Part shown: piece after piece, positions 1 to 8,274 of the stretch
How the letters are laid out: the number at the start of each line of letters is the position of its first letter
How positions within the stretch are numbered: the stretch's first letter is position 1
NCBI GenBank assembly: GCA_949372595.1
Contig: CASIAN010000006.1
Span: forward strand, 62,001-126,000
Direction of reading: 5' to 3'
Source: CPC320 sp002336405
GTDB lineage: Bacteria > Pseudomonadota > Alphaproteobacteria > Rhodobacterales > Rhodobacteraceae
Length of the DNA: 64,000 nucleotides
Translations under genes and position numbers: made by a program
The notes under the pieces: model-generated
Told to the model about the DNA's origin: nothing
Databases searched by the model: none
Seen by the model: the letters and a program-made list of their open reading frames with translations, nothing else

Positions 1-1152
1 TGTATCTTCTGAGGCCGCATAGCTGACCCTGAAACAGGGCGACAGTCCGAAAGCCGCGCCAAAAACAATGGCGACGTTCGCCTCTTCCAACACTTGCATG
101 GCAAAGGTTTCGTCATTGTGCAGGGGGACGCCCGCCGCAGTTGTCTTGCCGATCAGCCCATCGATGGAGGCATAGACATAGAACGCGCCCTCAGGGGTGG
201 GACAGGTAATGCCGTCGATTGCGTTTAGTTGGGCAATTACCAGATCGCGGCGCCGGCGAAAAAGGATATTGTTGCTGGCAATATAGTCTTGTGGGCCGTT
301 GAGCGCCTCCAGTGCGGCCCATTGGCTGACCGTACAGGGATTTGAAGTGCTTTGGCCCTGTATGGTTCGCATCGCTGCAATCAATGGCTGCGGCCCGGCG
401 GCATAGCCAATGCGCCAGCCAGTCATGGCAAAACCCTTTGAGACGCCGTTGACGGTCAGGGTTCTGTCCATCAGGTCTGGGGCGACCTCGGCTGGGGTGC
501 AGAACTTGAAATTATCATAGACCAGATGTTCATAGATATCATCACTGAGTATCCAGACATGGGGATGGCGCAGCAACACTTCGGTCAGGGCGCGCAATTC
601 GTCCCAGTGATACCCTGCGCCTGTGGGGTTGCTGGGCGAATTAAAAATGAACCATTTCGTCCGTGGGGTGATCGCGGCCTCAAGCGCCTCAGCAGACAAC
701 TTAAAACCGCGCTCCACCGATGTCTCTAAAATAACCGGCTCGCCGCCGGCCAAATAGACCATATCGGGATAGCTGACCCAATAAGGCGCTGGGATGATCA
801 CCTCGTCGCCGGGGTTCAGGGTGGCCATCAGTGCATTATATAGCACCTGCTTGCCGCCAGTTCCGACAGAAACCTGATCGGGCCGATAGCACAATGCATT
901 GTCACGCAGAAATTTGTCACAGATGGCCTGCTTGAGCTCGATGATGCCGTCGGGGGCGGTATATTTGGTTTTGCCCGCAAGGATCGCTGCAATTGCCGCT
1001 GCTTTGATGTTTTCAGGGGTGTCAAAATCTGGCTCACCGGCACTGAGACTAATAATGTCGCGCCCCGCGGCACGCATTTCAATCGCCTTAGATGACATCG
1101 CAACCGTGGGTGAGGGTTTGACGCGGGTAAGCGTGTCTGACAGCAAGGCCAT
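1..1152 (-). CDS. Pyridoxal-phosphate aminotransferase, aspartate aminotransferase type (C-terminus off window)
   Basis: Class I/II aminotransferase that moves amino groups between aspartate (or a related amino acid) and 2-oxoglutarate using PLP. The visible 384 codons start at the ATG at 1152 (MALLSDTLTR) and stay open to base 1. Seen: N-terminal SAGEPDFDTP, the NSPSNPTGA turn, and the PLP lysine at about residue 239 in VSKGFAMTGWRIGY, which is the AatA/AspC subfamily pattern of alphaproteobacteria. Family members are about 400 residues, so only the last 15-20 are missing. It is divergent from the XRE/sdhE pair. Substrate is inferred from the subfamily; a prephenate or related specificity cannot be excluded. 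Confidence 0.9.
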   Translation of the reverse strand, partial: MALLSDTLTRVKPSPTVAMSSKAIEMRAAGRDIISLSAGEPDFDTPENIKAAAIAAILAGKTKYTAPDGIIELKQAICDKFLRDNALCYRPDQVSVGTGGKQVLYNALMATLNPGDEVIIPAPYWVSYPDMVYLAGGEPVILETSVERGFKLSAEALEAAITPRTKWFIFNSPSNPTGAGYHWDELRALTEVLLRHPHVWILSDDIYEHLVYDNFKFCTPAEVAPDLMDRTLTVNGVSKGFAMTGWRIGYAAGPQPLIAAMRTIQGQSTSNPCTVSQWAALEALNGPQDYIASNNILFRRRRDLVIAQLNAIDGITCPTPEGAFYVYASIDGLIGKTTAAGVPLHNDETFAMQVLEEANVAIVFGAAFGLSPCFRVSYAASEDT

Positions 1153-1236
1153 AGGGGCTCCAATCTGATCGGGTTGTACCCGTGGGTAATTTGCGACATC
1201 ATGCAAGCACAGATTGAAACATACAAGGATTAGGAT

Positions 1237-1638
1237 ATGGACCCCGTTGAGAGCGATTGGTACGGGCCAGACATGGCGACTTTTGGCGACCGTCTGGCCG
1301 CTGCGCGCGAGCAGGCCGCGATGAGCCAGTCGGATATGGCCAAGCGTTTGGGGGTCAAGGTCAGCACGCTGCGTAACTGGGAACAAGATCTTTCAGAACC
1401 GCGTGCCAACCGTCTGTCGATGATGGCTGGATTGCTGAACGTCTCCATCATGTGGTTGCTGAACGCCGAGGGTGAAGGCATTTCCGGCCCTGATGACGGC
1501 TCAGATATTGCCCCGGATATCCAAGAAACGCTGAACGAGATTCGCGATATGAAAACCGTGATGAAGACATCTGCCGAGCGCCTAGCTCGGTTGGAAAAGA
1601 AACTGCGTTTGATTTTGCAGAGTGCCGATCATGGGTGA
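1237..1638 (+). CDS. XRE-family helix-turn-helix regulator with C-terminal coiled-coil tail
   Basis: Small cytoplasmic DNA-binding protein of 133 residues. Residues about 18-70 form a Cro/C1-type HTH (MSQSDMAKRLGV, STLRNWEQ recognition helix, followed by RANRLSMMAGLLNV). The tail from about residue 95 is charged and heptad-like (LNEIRDMKTVMKTSAERLARLEKKL), probably a dimerising coiled coil. It overlaps the downstream SdhE-type gene by 8 bases, so the two are translationally coupled. Target genes are unknown; coupling suggests a role linked to succinate dehydrogenase maturation, which is inference only. Confidence 0.85.
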   Translation: MDPVESDWYGPDMATFGDRLAAAREQAAMSQSDMAKRLGVKVSTLRNWEQDLSEPRANRLSMMAGLLNVSIMWLLNAEGEGISGPDDGSDIAPDIQETLNEIRDMKTVMKTSAERLARLEKKLRLILQSADHG

Positions 1639-1894
1639 ACTGCTGGAGCATCGGGTCAAAAGATTGAAAATGCGATCGATGCGCAGAGGTATCAAAGAGA
1701 TGGACCTCATCCTTTCAGCCTTTGCCGATAGTCATCTTGAAAAGATGACGGAAGCCGATTTAACCTTGTACGATGCGATGCTGTCTGAAAATGATCATGA
1801 TCTGTATCAATGGGTTACCGGCCAAAACGCCGCGCCCGAGCGGTTTTCTGCGATGATTGCAAGGGTCGCGACAACATTACATAAAATCGAATAG
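1631..1894 (+). CDS. sdhE: FAD assembly factor SdhE (YgfY family)
   Basis: Small protein (87 residues) that helps covalent attachment of FAD to the succinate dehydrogenase flavoprotein. The diagnostic RGxxExD motif is visible at residues 19-25 (RGIKEMD), followed by the helical bundle ending in a conserved WxxG-like segment (YQWVTG). The ATG at 1631 is chosen because it gives the family's N-terminus (MGELLEHRVKRL) and overlaps the XRE gene's stop; an in-frame GTG at 1622 is the alternative. No sdh genes are in the window. Confidence 0.88.
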   Translation: MGELLEHRVKRLKMRSMRRGIKEMDLILSAFADSHLEKMTEADLTLYDAMLSENDHDLYQWVTGQNAAPERFSAMIARVATTLHKIE

Positions 1895-1984
1895 TCTGCA
1901 TTTTAGCTAACGAAAAGCGCAGTTTAACCTATTATTGGTGATTTTATTCCAGTTTCCCAAGTAGAGATTTTGTTGGAGATTGAA

Positions 1985-2482
1985 ATGACAATTCACCCTG
2001 CGCTGGATAGCGGCATTAAGCTTGGGTTTGCTGAAAGCTACCTGGAGGCGTTAGCGCTGGTCGAACGTTTGCACCGATTATTGTTGGATGTTATTAAAGA
2101 TGAGTTCGAACGTATCAATGTATTAGAAATTAATCCAGTACAGGCACTTTTATTATTTAATATTGGTGAGAATGAAGTCACTGCTGGCGAACTAAAGTCA
2201 CGAGGTTACTATCAAGGCAGCAATGTCAGCTATAATCTCAAAAAGATGGTCGAGATGGGGTATATGCACCATCAGCGCAGCGAAATAGATCGCCGCTCAG
2301 TACGGGTTCGCCTGACCCAAAAGGGCCGCTCCATTCGCGATATCGTTGCGGAGCTGTTTGCCCGCCACTCTGACGGTTTGCAAAGCAAAGGTGTACTGGG
2401 CTCGGAAGGTATCGAGGATATTGCCAGCTCACTGCGCCGGGTGGAGCGTTATTGGACCGATCAGATACGGTATATCTATTAA
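1985..2482 (+). CDS. MarR-family winged-helix regulator (LdtR-like)
   Basis: Transcription regulator of 165 residues with a MarR-type winged helix: ELKSRGYYQGSNVSYNLKKMVEMGY is the recognition-helix region and RSEIDRRSVRVRLTQKG the wing. The ATG at 1985 is preceded by GGAG 9 bases upstream; a TTG at 1970 in the same frame is less likely. The conserved GSNVSYNLKKMVEMGY block resembles the alphaproteobacterial LdtR group, known to control a L,D-transpeptidase; that assignment is from memory of the family. It is followed by a small inverted repeat (2488-2502). Convergent with the glyoxalase gene. Confidence 0.85.
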   Translation: MTIHPALDSGIKLGFAESYLEALALVERLHRLLLDVIKDEFERINVLEINPVQALLLFNIGENEVTAGELKSRGYYQGSNVSYNLKKMVEMGYMHHQRSEIDRRSVRVRLTQKGRSIRDIVAELFARHSDGLQSKGVLGSEGIEDIASSLRRVERYWTDQIRYIY

Positions 2483-2487
2483 GCCTG

Positions 2488-2504
2488 AAATACGGCGTAT
2501 TTTT
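2488..2504 (+). terminator. Weak intrinsic terminator candidate after the MarR gene
   Basis: Six-base inverted repeat AAATAC/GTATTT with a 3-base loop, running into extra T residues, 6 bases after the MarR stop codon. The stem is short and A/T rich, so it may be weak. Confidence 0.35.
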
Positions 2505-2608
2505 AGCTGGGTCGCATGCAGACAAACCAAAGCTGCAAAACGCTGATATCGTGTTTGTTCTTCCGCCCGCTCCCATTCAGCAGCAGGCAGAGTCACCAAT
2601 GGGCAATT

Positions 2609-3037
2609 TCACCAATGACCAGTGTTTCCCATGCTTAACCACGGCTCGGCGCCCTCTAGCGATGGCCCGTTTTGCAGTAATTCGATCGATATATTGTCAG
2701 GTGAGCGGATAAATGCCATATGACCGTCACGCGGAGGCCGATTGATCGTCACCCCATTGGCTTGAAGATTTGCGCAGGTTTCGTAAATGTTATCCACACC
2801 AAAAGCCAAATGACCAAAGTGGCGACTGTCGTTGGGCAGGCCATCATCGCCGTCCCAATTGTAGGTCAATTCAATTGGGCGATCCTCTTGGCCTTCTGGC
2901 GCTATAAAGATCAAAGTGAAGCGCCCGTTTTCACTTTCTTTGCGACGGGTCTCTTTTAGACCTAGCAGAGTATAGAATGCCAAAGACGCCTCTAGGTCTT
3001 TGACCCTGACCATTGTGTGTAAATATTTCAGACCCAT
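2609..3037 (-). CDS. gloA: Lactoylglutathione lyase (glyoxalase I)
   Basis: Isomerises the hemithioacetal of methylglyoxal and glutathione to S-lactoylglutathione, a metal-dependent detoxification step in the cytoplasm. The 142-residue protein has the full GloA layout: HTMVRVKDLE at residue 7 onward (first His ligand), IELTYNWD (Glu ligand), HFGHLAFGV (His ligand) and SIELLQ near the C-terminus (last Glu ligand). All four metal ligands are present and the length is normal. Stands alone, convergent with the MarR gene. Confidence 0.92.
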   Translation of the reverse strand: MGLKYLHTMVRVKDLEASLAFYTLLGLKETRRKESENGRFTLIFIAPEGQEDRPIELTYNWDGDDGLPNDSRHFGHLAFGVDNIYETCANLQANGVTINRPPRDGHMAFIRSPDNISIELLQNGPSLEGAEPWLSMGNTGHW

Positions 3038-3264
3038 TTATCGCTCTCCAAAATCAGTTCGGGGCCAACCCTAACGTATGTTTCGGTGATGTCGATACCT
3101 GTAATCTGCGCAGACAGAGATGCTTTTGCTGGAAATTTACGAAAGAAGGCAGCTATGAACCAACTTTGGTTTGTCATAAGGAATGGCTCATATAGCTATT
3201 TTGTGTCTGGATGTGACCAGATATAGTCATCGCGACTCAACACGCTGTCCAAAGGATTCGCCCG

Positions 3265-4167
3265 ATGACCCTGACCCCTGACCAACAAGCCGAAATTGAC
3301 GCCCTGCGCGCGGCGCCACGGCAGACGCTGCGTGCGGTGAGCGAGGGTATGGAAGCCCATCTGTATAACGCGATCCCGGTTTTGGATCACGGGTTTGTAC
3401 GTGTGGTCGATTATATGGGTGATGATGCGGCAATCTGTCAGGCGGCGCGTGTAAGCTATGGCAAGGGTACCAAATCTGTTCAAAATGACGAGGGTTTAAT
3501 CCGTTATCTGATGCGTCACTGGCATTCGACGCCGTTTGAAATGTGTGAGGTCAAACTGCATGTAAAACTGCCGGTTTTTGTGGCCCGTCAATGGATCAGG
3601 CACCGCACTGCAAACGTGAATGAATACTCAGCGCGCTATTCGATCTTAGACCGAGAGTTTTATATTCCGGCGCCGGAACATGTCGCCGCACAATCGGTGG
3701 TGAATAACCAAGGACGCGGCGAGACTTTGACCGGAGAAGAGGCCGCCCGGGTTTTGGATATTCTAAAATCTGATTCTGAGCGGTCTTACAACAATTATCA
3801 GGCAATGATCAGCGATGATGGCCAACAGGGGCTTGCGCGCGAGCTTGCGCGGATGAATCTTCCGGCTAATATCTATACCCAATGGTATTGGAAGGTTGAT
3901 TTGCACAATTTACTGCATTTTCTGCGGCTGCGTGCTGATGCTCATGCGCAATACGAAATCCGCGTCTATGCGGACGCTATCTGTTCCGTGGTGGCCGATT
4001 GGGTGCCCTATGCCTACGCTGCCTTCGAGGATTATCGCCTTGGTGGGGCAACGCTCAGTGGCACGGCGCTAGAATGTGTGCGCAGAATGCTCAAAGGCGA
4101 GGCGGTAACGCAGGAAACCTCGGGGATGAGCAAAGGTGAATGGCGTGAGTTTGAGCAATTGCTATAG
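3265..4167 (+). CDS. thyX: FAD-dependent thymidylate synthase ThyX
   Basis: Makes dTMP from dUMP with methylenetetrahydrofolate, using FAD and NADPH, replacing ThyA. The signature RHR-x7-S motif is exact at residues 112-122 (RHRTANVNEYS). Length 300 fits alphaproteobacterial ThyX. An AAAGGA Shine-Dalgarno lies 6 bases before the ATG. The C-terminal half carries the conserved NLPANIYTQWYWKVDLHNLLHFLRLR segment in pieces typical of the family's dUMP-binding region. Followed after 88 bases by the ArsC/Spx-like gene. Confidence 0.95.
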   Translation: MTLTPDQQAEIDALRAAPRQTLRAVSEGMEAHLYNAIPVLDHGFVRVVDYMGDDAAICQAARVSYGKGTKSVQNDEGLIRYLMRHWHSTPFEMCEVKLHVKLPVFVARQWIRHRTANVNEYSARYSILDREFYIPAPEHVAAQSVVNNQGRGETLTGEEAARVLDILKSDSERSYNNYQAMISDDGQQGLARELARMNLPANIYTQWYWKVDLHNLLHFLRLRADAHAQYEIRVYADAICSVVADWVPYAYAAFEDYRLGGATLSGTALECVRRMLKGEAVTQETSGMSKGEWREFEQLL

Positions 4168-4255
4168 CTGTAAGCAGGCCCGGTGGGTCGCGGCGGCGTC
4201 TGCATCCTGTCCAGAGCTTGTGCCAGATGATAGCTAAATAATTAGGGAGCAACAT

Positions 4256-4582
4256 ATGATCCTCTATGGAATACCGACGTGTGATACTTGTAAAAAAGCC
4301 CGCAAAGCGCTGGAGGCAGAGGGCCATTCGGTGACATTTCGCGATGTCAGAGCAGAGCCTTTGTCCGAAGATGAATGGGCAATACTGCTTGCCGAGTTCG
4401 GTTCGACTTTAGTGAACCAGAAATCCACCACCTATCGCGGGTTATCGATGTGGTTGCGTGAGGCCGAGGCGGACGCGCAATTGCTGGCACAGCCGACATT
4501 GATGAAGCGGCCTGTGTTGCAGGATGGCACGCGTTTGACGATGGGTTGGGGTGAAGATGTGCAGGCGATCTGGCTGACTTGA
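4256..4582 (+). CDS. ArsC/Spx-family thioredoxin-fold protein (YffB-like)
   Basis: Protein of 108 residues with an ArsC-type thioredoxin fold. The N-terminus MILYGIPTCDTCKKAR carries a CxxC pair (Cys9, Cys12), and the C-terminal half has the family's MKRPVLQDG and VNQKSTTYR segments. Members are annotated as arsenate reductase-like or Spx/MgsR-like; the YffB-type proteins are not proven arsenate reductases, and no other ars gene is nearby. A good AGGGAG ribosome site precedes the ATG. Confidence 0.8.
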   Translation: MILYGIPTCDTCKKARKALEAEGHSVTFRDVRAEPLSEDEWAILLAEFGSTLVNQKSTTYRGLSMWLREAEADAQLLAQPTLMKRPVLQDGTRLTMGWGEDVQAIWLT

Positions 4583-4606
4583 TCGCGACCTGATACGACC
4601 TAAATA

Positions 4607-4621
4607 ACTTACCAAGCAAGT
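4607..4621. promoter_or_regulatory. Short dyad upstream of the CoxS-type gene
   Basis: Imperfect 15-base dyad (ACTT ... AAGT ends) lying about 80 bases before the CoxS-type start. Possible operator for a regulator of the hydroxylase genes; MarR proteins bind sites of this size. Only the partial symmetry supports it. Confidence 0.25.
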
Positions 4622-4698
4622 GGGTGACCGCTTGACCGGACCATGGAATGATCTGCCCTGTGCCAGAAAGCGCACTTTTAGAACTGAGGGAATGAACC

Positions 4699-5184
4699 AT
4701 GCTGCAACTGAACATGACAGTCAACGGTCAGCCGGTGTCGGGCCAGGCCGAGGGCCGTACGCTTTTGGTGCAGTTTCTGCGTGACGAACTTGGGCTGACA
4801 GGCACACATATAGGCTGTGATACGAGCCAATGCGGGGCTTGCATCGTCCATATAAACGGCGATGCGGTGAAGGCCTGCACCATGTTTGCGGCCGAAGCCG
4901 CCGGCGCAAAAGTCAACACGATCGAGGGGCAAGCCAATGCCGACGGGTCTCTCAACAGAATCCAGCAGGCCTTTCAAGATAATCACGGTTTGCAATGCGG
5001 GTTTTGCACGCCCGGGATGGTGATGTCGGCAACAGCCTTGCTCAGACACACACCCAAGCCCGATGAGAGCACTATTCGAACTTATCTTGAGGGGAATATA
5101 TGTCGCTGCACTGGTTATCACAATATTATTAAAGCGGTCTTGGCGGCATCCGAACAAGATGCTTTCGCGCAAAACCCAAGGTGA
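4699..5184 (+). CDS. [2Fe-2S] small subunit of a CoxS-type molybdenum hydroxylase
   Basis: Electron-transfer subunit (161 residues) of a xanthine dehydrogenase/CO dehydrogenase-family enzyme. Both cluster motifs are intact: the plant-ferredoxin type at Cys40/45/48/60 (GCDTSQCGAC) and the second at Cys100/103/135/137 (QCGFCTPG, ICRCTGYH). The FAD subunit follows after 8 bases, but no molybdopterin subunit follows, whereas the usual order is M-S-L or S-M-L. The nearest orphan large subunit in the window is at 43.5 kb. Substrate unknown. Confidence 0.9.
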   Translation: MLQLNMTVNGQPVSGQAEGRTLLVQFLRDELGLTGTHIGCDTSQCGACIVHINGDAVKACTMFAAEAAGAKVNTIEGQANADGSLNRIQQAFQDNHGLQCGFCTPGMVMSATALLRHTPKPDESTIRTYLEGNICRCTGYHNIIKAVLAASEQDAFAQNPR

Positions 5185-5192
5185 TATATTGA

Positions 5193-5984
5193 ATGTATGA
5201 TTTCGAATTATTGACCGCGACCAGTCTGAACGAGGCGGTAACCGCCTTGCAAAATGAAGAGACACAGGCGCTGGCGGGTGGGCAAACCTTAATCCCGACG
5301 ATGAAGCAAAGATTGGCAAGCCCAGAGCGCTTGGTCAGTCTGACCAGAATAAAGGCGCTGCAAGGCGTGACGGTGACAGCGAAAGAGGTCGTCATAGGCG
5401 CCGCGACGCGGCATGCAGATGTGGCGGTTCAGGCGGCAGCGTGTTTTCCAGCGCTGGCCGATCTTGCGGGGCATATCGGTGATCCGGCGGTACGTAACCG
5501 CGGCACAATTGGTGGCAGTCTTGCCAATAATGATCCCGCGGCCTGTTATCCGGCAGCTGTGCTGGCCTGTGGTGCCGTTATTGAAACCAACCTGCGCCGG
5601 ATTGCGGCCGAGGATTACTTTGACGGCATGTTTGGCACCGCGTTGGATGATGGCGAACTGATCACTGCGGTACGCTTTCCAATCCCCGAGATCGCGCATT
5701 ATGAAAAATTCGTCCAGCCTGCATCGCGATTCGCGCTTGTAGGCGTATTTGTGGCGCGATTTGACGGTGTGGTTCGCGTGGCGGTCACCGGCGCGTCGCA
5801 AATGGGCGTTTTTCGCTGGGCCGAGGCTGAGGCGGCGCTGTCAAATGAATTTGCGCCCGTTGCAATCGACAATCTTGCGATTGATCCGGCAGAGCTGATT
5901 GCTGACGCCCACGCCGCGCAGACGTACCGCGCGCATCTGGTTGCAGTGATGACCAAACGGGCCGTGACTGCTGCGCATCGATAA
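5193..5984 (+). CDS. FAD-binding medium subunit of a CoxM-type molybdenum hydroxylase
   Basis: 263-residue flavoprotein subunit that passes electrons from the [2Fe-2S] subunit to the acceptor. Both FAD loops are visible: AGGQTLIPTMKQR (about residues 29-41) and TIGGSLANNDPAACYP (about 105-120), the CoxM consensus AGGxSLxP and TIGG. It starts 8 bases after the small subunit and probably shares its transcript. Convergent with the enamidase-like gene, with 18 bases between stops. Confidence 0.9.
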   Translation: MYDFELLTATSLNEAVTALQNEETQALAGGQTLIPTMKQRLASPERLVSLTRIKALQGVTVTAKEVVIGAATRHADVAVQAAACFPALADLAGHIGDPAVRNRGTIGGSLANNDPAACYPAAVLACGAVIETNLRRIAAEDYFDGMFGTALDDGELITAVRFPIPEIAHYEKFVQPASRFALVGVFVARFDGVVRVAVTGASQMGVFRWAEAEAALSNEFAPVAIDNLAIDPAELIADAHAAQTYRAHLVAVMTKRAVTAAHR

Positions 5985-6002
5985 GCCTGTTTTACATCAC
6001 GA

Positions 6003-7187
6003 TTAGGATCGGGTGGTGACAATTTCAGGCAGGCGCTGCGCCGGTGGAGTATTACGACTGCGCTGACTGCAGACAAGGCCGTCGATGATGGTCATGCCCA
6101 CACCTGGTAGATTGCCAAGCTGGATTGATTCGAGAATATTTTTCCCCGGTGCATGCTGGGCTTGATCCATCAACACGAAATCTGCGCATTTGCCCACCTC
6201 GATCAAGCCAGTGTCCAGCTCTCGTTGGCGTGACGTATTGCCGTTGGCAAAGCAAAATGCGGTCTCGGCAGCGACATGGCCAAGGCTTGACAGCATTGCC
6301 ACCATACGCAGGATTCCCAAAGGTTGAACCCCAGAACCCGCAGGCCCGTCGGTGCCCAAAATAAGCCGGTCTAGCTGCTTTAATTCGCGCGCGGTGTTGA
6401 GCGTTAGAAGTGCCGCACGCTCATTGCCGTTATGGACGATCTCAAGGCTGGCAGAACAGCTTTCACACAGACAAATAATCTGATCATCGGGCAGTGCAGA
6501 ATGCCCGCCGTTGACATGGCCGATCACGTCGGTGCCGGTCTCAAGCACCATATCGGCATCAATCAATCCCGAACCGGGAATAGACGGGCCACCGGTGTGG
6601 ATCGTACTTTGGATGCCGTATTTGCGTGCCCAGTCGACCATTTGTTTTGCGGTTTTGCCGTCTTTGACGGTGCCAAGGCCGACTTCGCCCAGCAGTTTCA
6701 CACCGGCGTCGGCGAGATCTTTAAAATCCTGCTCTACCATACCGTGTTCGATGACCGGCGCGCCGGCGTGCACCTTCATGCCTGAGGGCCGAAAATTTTC
6801 GTACCAGCGCTGTGATGCGATTGCCATGGCTTTTAGCCCAACTATATCTTTCGGACGACCCGGCATATGCACTTCACCAGCCGAGATTAACGTGGTGACC
6901 CCGCCGTGCAACGTGCTATCAATCCAGTGTAACTGCTGTTGTCGCGGGGTATAGTCGCCAACCACCGGGTGGATATGGCTGTCGATCAGTCCTGGCGCCA
7001 GCGTCACGCCATGGGCGTCAATCTCGGTGGTAGCAGCCTCGGTGTCGAGATCTTTGTCTGCCCCCCATGCGGTGATTTTACCGTTCAGGGCAATTAGGCA
7101 GTCACCGTCCAGAATGGGCTGCTCTATTTTGCCAGATAACAACAGGCCAATGTTGCGGATCACAAGTTTTGTGTTGTCTGTCGACAT
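6003..7187 (-). CDS. Enamidase-like amidohydrolase
   Basis: Metal-dependent amidohydrolase of 394 residues resembling enamidase of nicotinate fermentation, which opens 1,4,5,6-tetrahydro-6-oxonicotinate to 2-formylglutarate and ammonia. Seen: HxH at His71/His73 (DSHIHPVV), Glu168 (GEVGLGTV), His197 (IHTGG), His224/229 (GHVNGGH) and Asp280 (LGTDGP), a complete binuclear-site set. Start ATG 7187 follows AAGGGGA; an upstream frame extension lacks a ribosome site. It is divergent from the operon holding the 6-hydroxynicotinate reductase homologue, whose product would be its substrate. Function is inferred from family plus context; other cyclic amides remain possible. Confidence 0.75.
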   Translation of the reverse strand: MSTDNTKLVIRNIGLLLSGKIEQPILDGDCLIALNGKITAWGADKDLDTEAATTEIDAHGVTLAPGLIDSHIHPVVGDYTPRQQQLHWIDSTLHGGVTTLISAGEVHMPGRPKDIVGLKAMAIASQRWYENFRPSGMKVHAGAPVIEHGMVEQDFKDLADAGVKLLGEVGLGTVKDGKTAKQMVDWARKYGIQSTIHTGGPSIPGSGLIDADMVLETGTDVIGHVNGGHSALPDDQIICLCESCSASLEIVHNGNERAALLTLNTARELKQLDRLILGTDGPAGSGVQPLGILRMVAMLSSLGHVAAETAFCFANGNTSRQRELDTGLIEVGKCADFVLMDQAQHAPGKNILESIQLGNLPGVGMTIIDGLVCSQRSRNTPPAQRLPEIVTTRS

Positions 7188-7271
7188 AAGAAGTCCCCTT
7201 TTGAGTCGTTTGAACGCTAACATATATTTGATGCCGATCAAGTCAGTATAGTGTCATTTCAGGTCAGGCTA

Positions 7272-7299
7272 TTGACAAAATATATCATATGTATACTAA
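7272..7299 (+). promoter_or_regulatory. Candidate promoter/operator between enamidase-like gene and catabolic operon
   Basis: A perfect TTGACA (7272-7277) is followed by TATACT (7292-7297, 14-base spacing) or TACTAA (7294, 16-base spacing). The A/T-rich spacer contains overlapping small palindromes CATATG and GTATAC, possible regulator half-sites. It lies in the 145-base divergent gap and points towards the ferredoxin reductase gene. Confidence 0.4.
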
Positions 7300-7332
7300 C
7301 GAAAATAATTTGATTTAGGGGTCTGAGTTTGC

Positions 7333-8145
7333 ATGCCAATCAAAGTCGAAATAGCGCCAGAGCAATTTGAAATCCCCAAGGGTGTCTTTGTTGAGACGGT
7401 GAGTTCGGTACAGCATTATACCGAGAGCCTGTTTCAGTTCCGCATCACACGCCCGGCCAGTTTTCGGTTTAGGTCGGGTGAGTTTGTGATGATCGGCTTG
7501 CCCAATGCCCAAAAGCCGGTGTTTCGCGCCTATTCGATTGCCAGCCCGTCGTGGGATGAAGAGATCGAATTTTATTCGATCAAAGTGCCTGACGGACCGC
7601 TGACCCAACATTTGCAAAAGGTCCAGGTGGGTGACAGTGTTTTGATGCGGAAAAAGCCGACAGGGACTTTGGTGAATGATGCGTTATTGCCCGGAAAAAG
7701 GCTGTATATGTTTGCCACAGGCACCGGGATTGCACCCTTTGCCAGCCTGATCCGGGATCCTGACACATATGAAAAATTTGATAGGCTTATTTTGTGCCAT
7801 ACCTGTCGTCAGGTGGCAGAGCTGCGGTACGGGCATGATCTGGTTGCGGCGCTGAAAGATGATCCTTTGGTCGGGGACTTGGCCGCGCAGCGGTTGATCC
7901 ACTATCCCACTGTAACCCGAGAAGACTTTCCGTTTCAGGGGCGGCAAACCGATTTGATGGCGTCGGGTAAGCTGTTTGATGATCTGGGCCTGCCACCGCT
8001 GTCCTTGGCTGAAGATCGCGCGATGATTTGCGGATCTATGGACATGCTGCGCGACACGAAAGTCGCCCTTGAGGGGTTTGGTCTGCAAGAAGGGTCCAAC
8101 AGTAAACCTGCCACCTTTGTGGTCGAGCGGGCGTTTGTCGGGTAA
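7333..8145 (+). CDS. Ferredoxin--NADP(+) reductase
   Basis: 270-residue FAD enzyme exchanging electrons between NADP(H) and ferredoxin or flavodoxin. The FAD motif RAYS is at residues 65-68 (FRAYSIASP), the NADP loop is ATGTGIAPFASLI, and the C-terminus ends VERAFVG as in subclass I bacterial Fpr, so it is complete. First gene of the catabolic train. In Eubacterium barkeri the 6-hydroxynicotinate reductase is ferredoxin-linked, so this enzyme plausibly feeds reductant to the reductase homologue encoded downstream; that role is inference. The housekeeping fpr may be this or another gene. Confidence 0.88.
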   Translation: MPIKVEIAPEQFEIPKGVFVETVSSVQHYTESLFQFRITRPASFRFRSGEFVMIGLPNAQKPVFRAYSIASPSWDEEIEFYSIKVPDGPLTQHLQKVQVGDSVLMRKKPTGTLVNDALLPGKRLYMFATGTGIAPFASLIRDPDTYEKFDRLILCHTCRQVAELRYGHDLVAALKDDPLVGDLAAQRLIHYPTVTREDFPFQGRQTDLMASGKLFDDLGLPPLSLAEDRAMICGSMDMLRDTKVALEGFGLQEGSNSKPATFVVERAFVG

Positions 8146-8211
8146 TCTTGGGTTCTGAGTGGCTTGCGACGGAAAATAGTCAGACAAACCGCAGTCCACT
8201 GTCTATTTTGT

Positions 8212-8241
8212 TTGACACCAGAGGCTGCAAGAATAATTATT
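8212..8241 (+). promoter_or_regulatory. Candidate internal promoter before the XDH-type FAD subunit
   Basis: TTGACA at 8212-8217, 17-base spacer, then AATTAT at 8235-8240. The -10 region sits within a perfect 10-base palindrome AATAATTATT (8232-8241), which could be an operator. It lies in the only sizeable gap (129 bases) of the gene train. Confidence 0.35.
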
Positions 8242-8274
8242 AGCATACAAATGAACCGATAGGGTGACTCTGAC

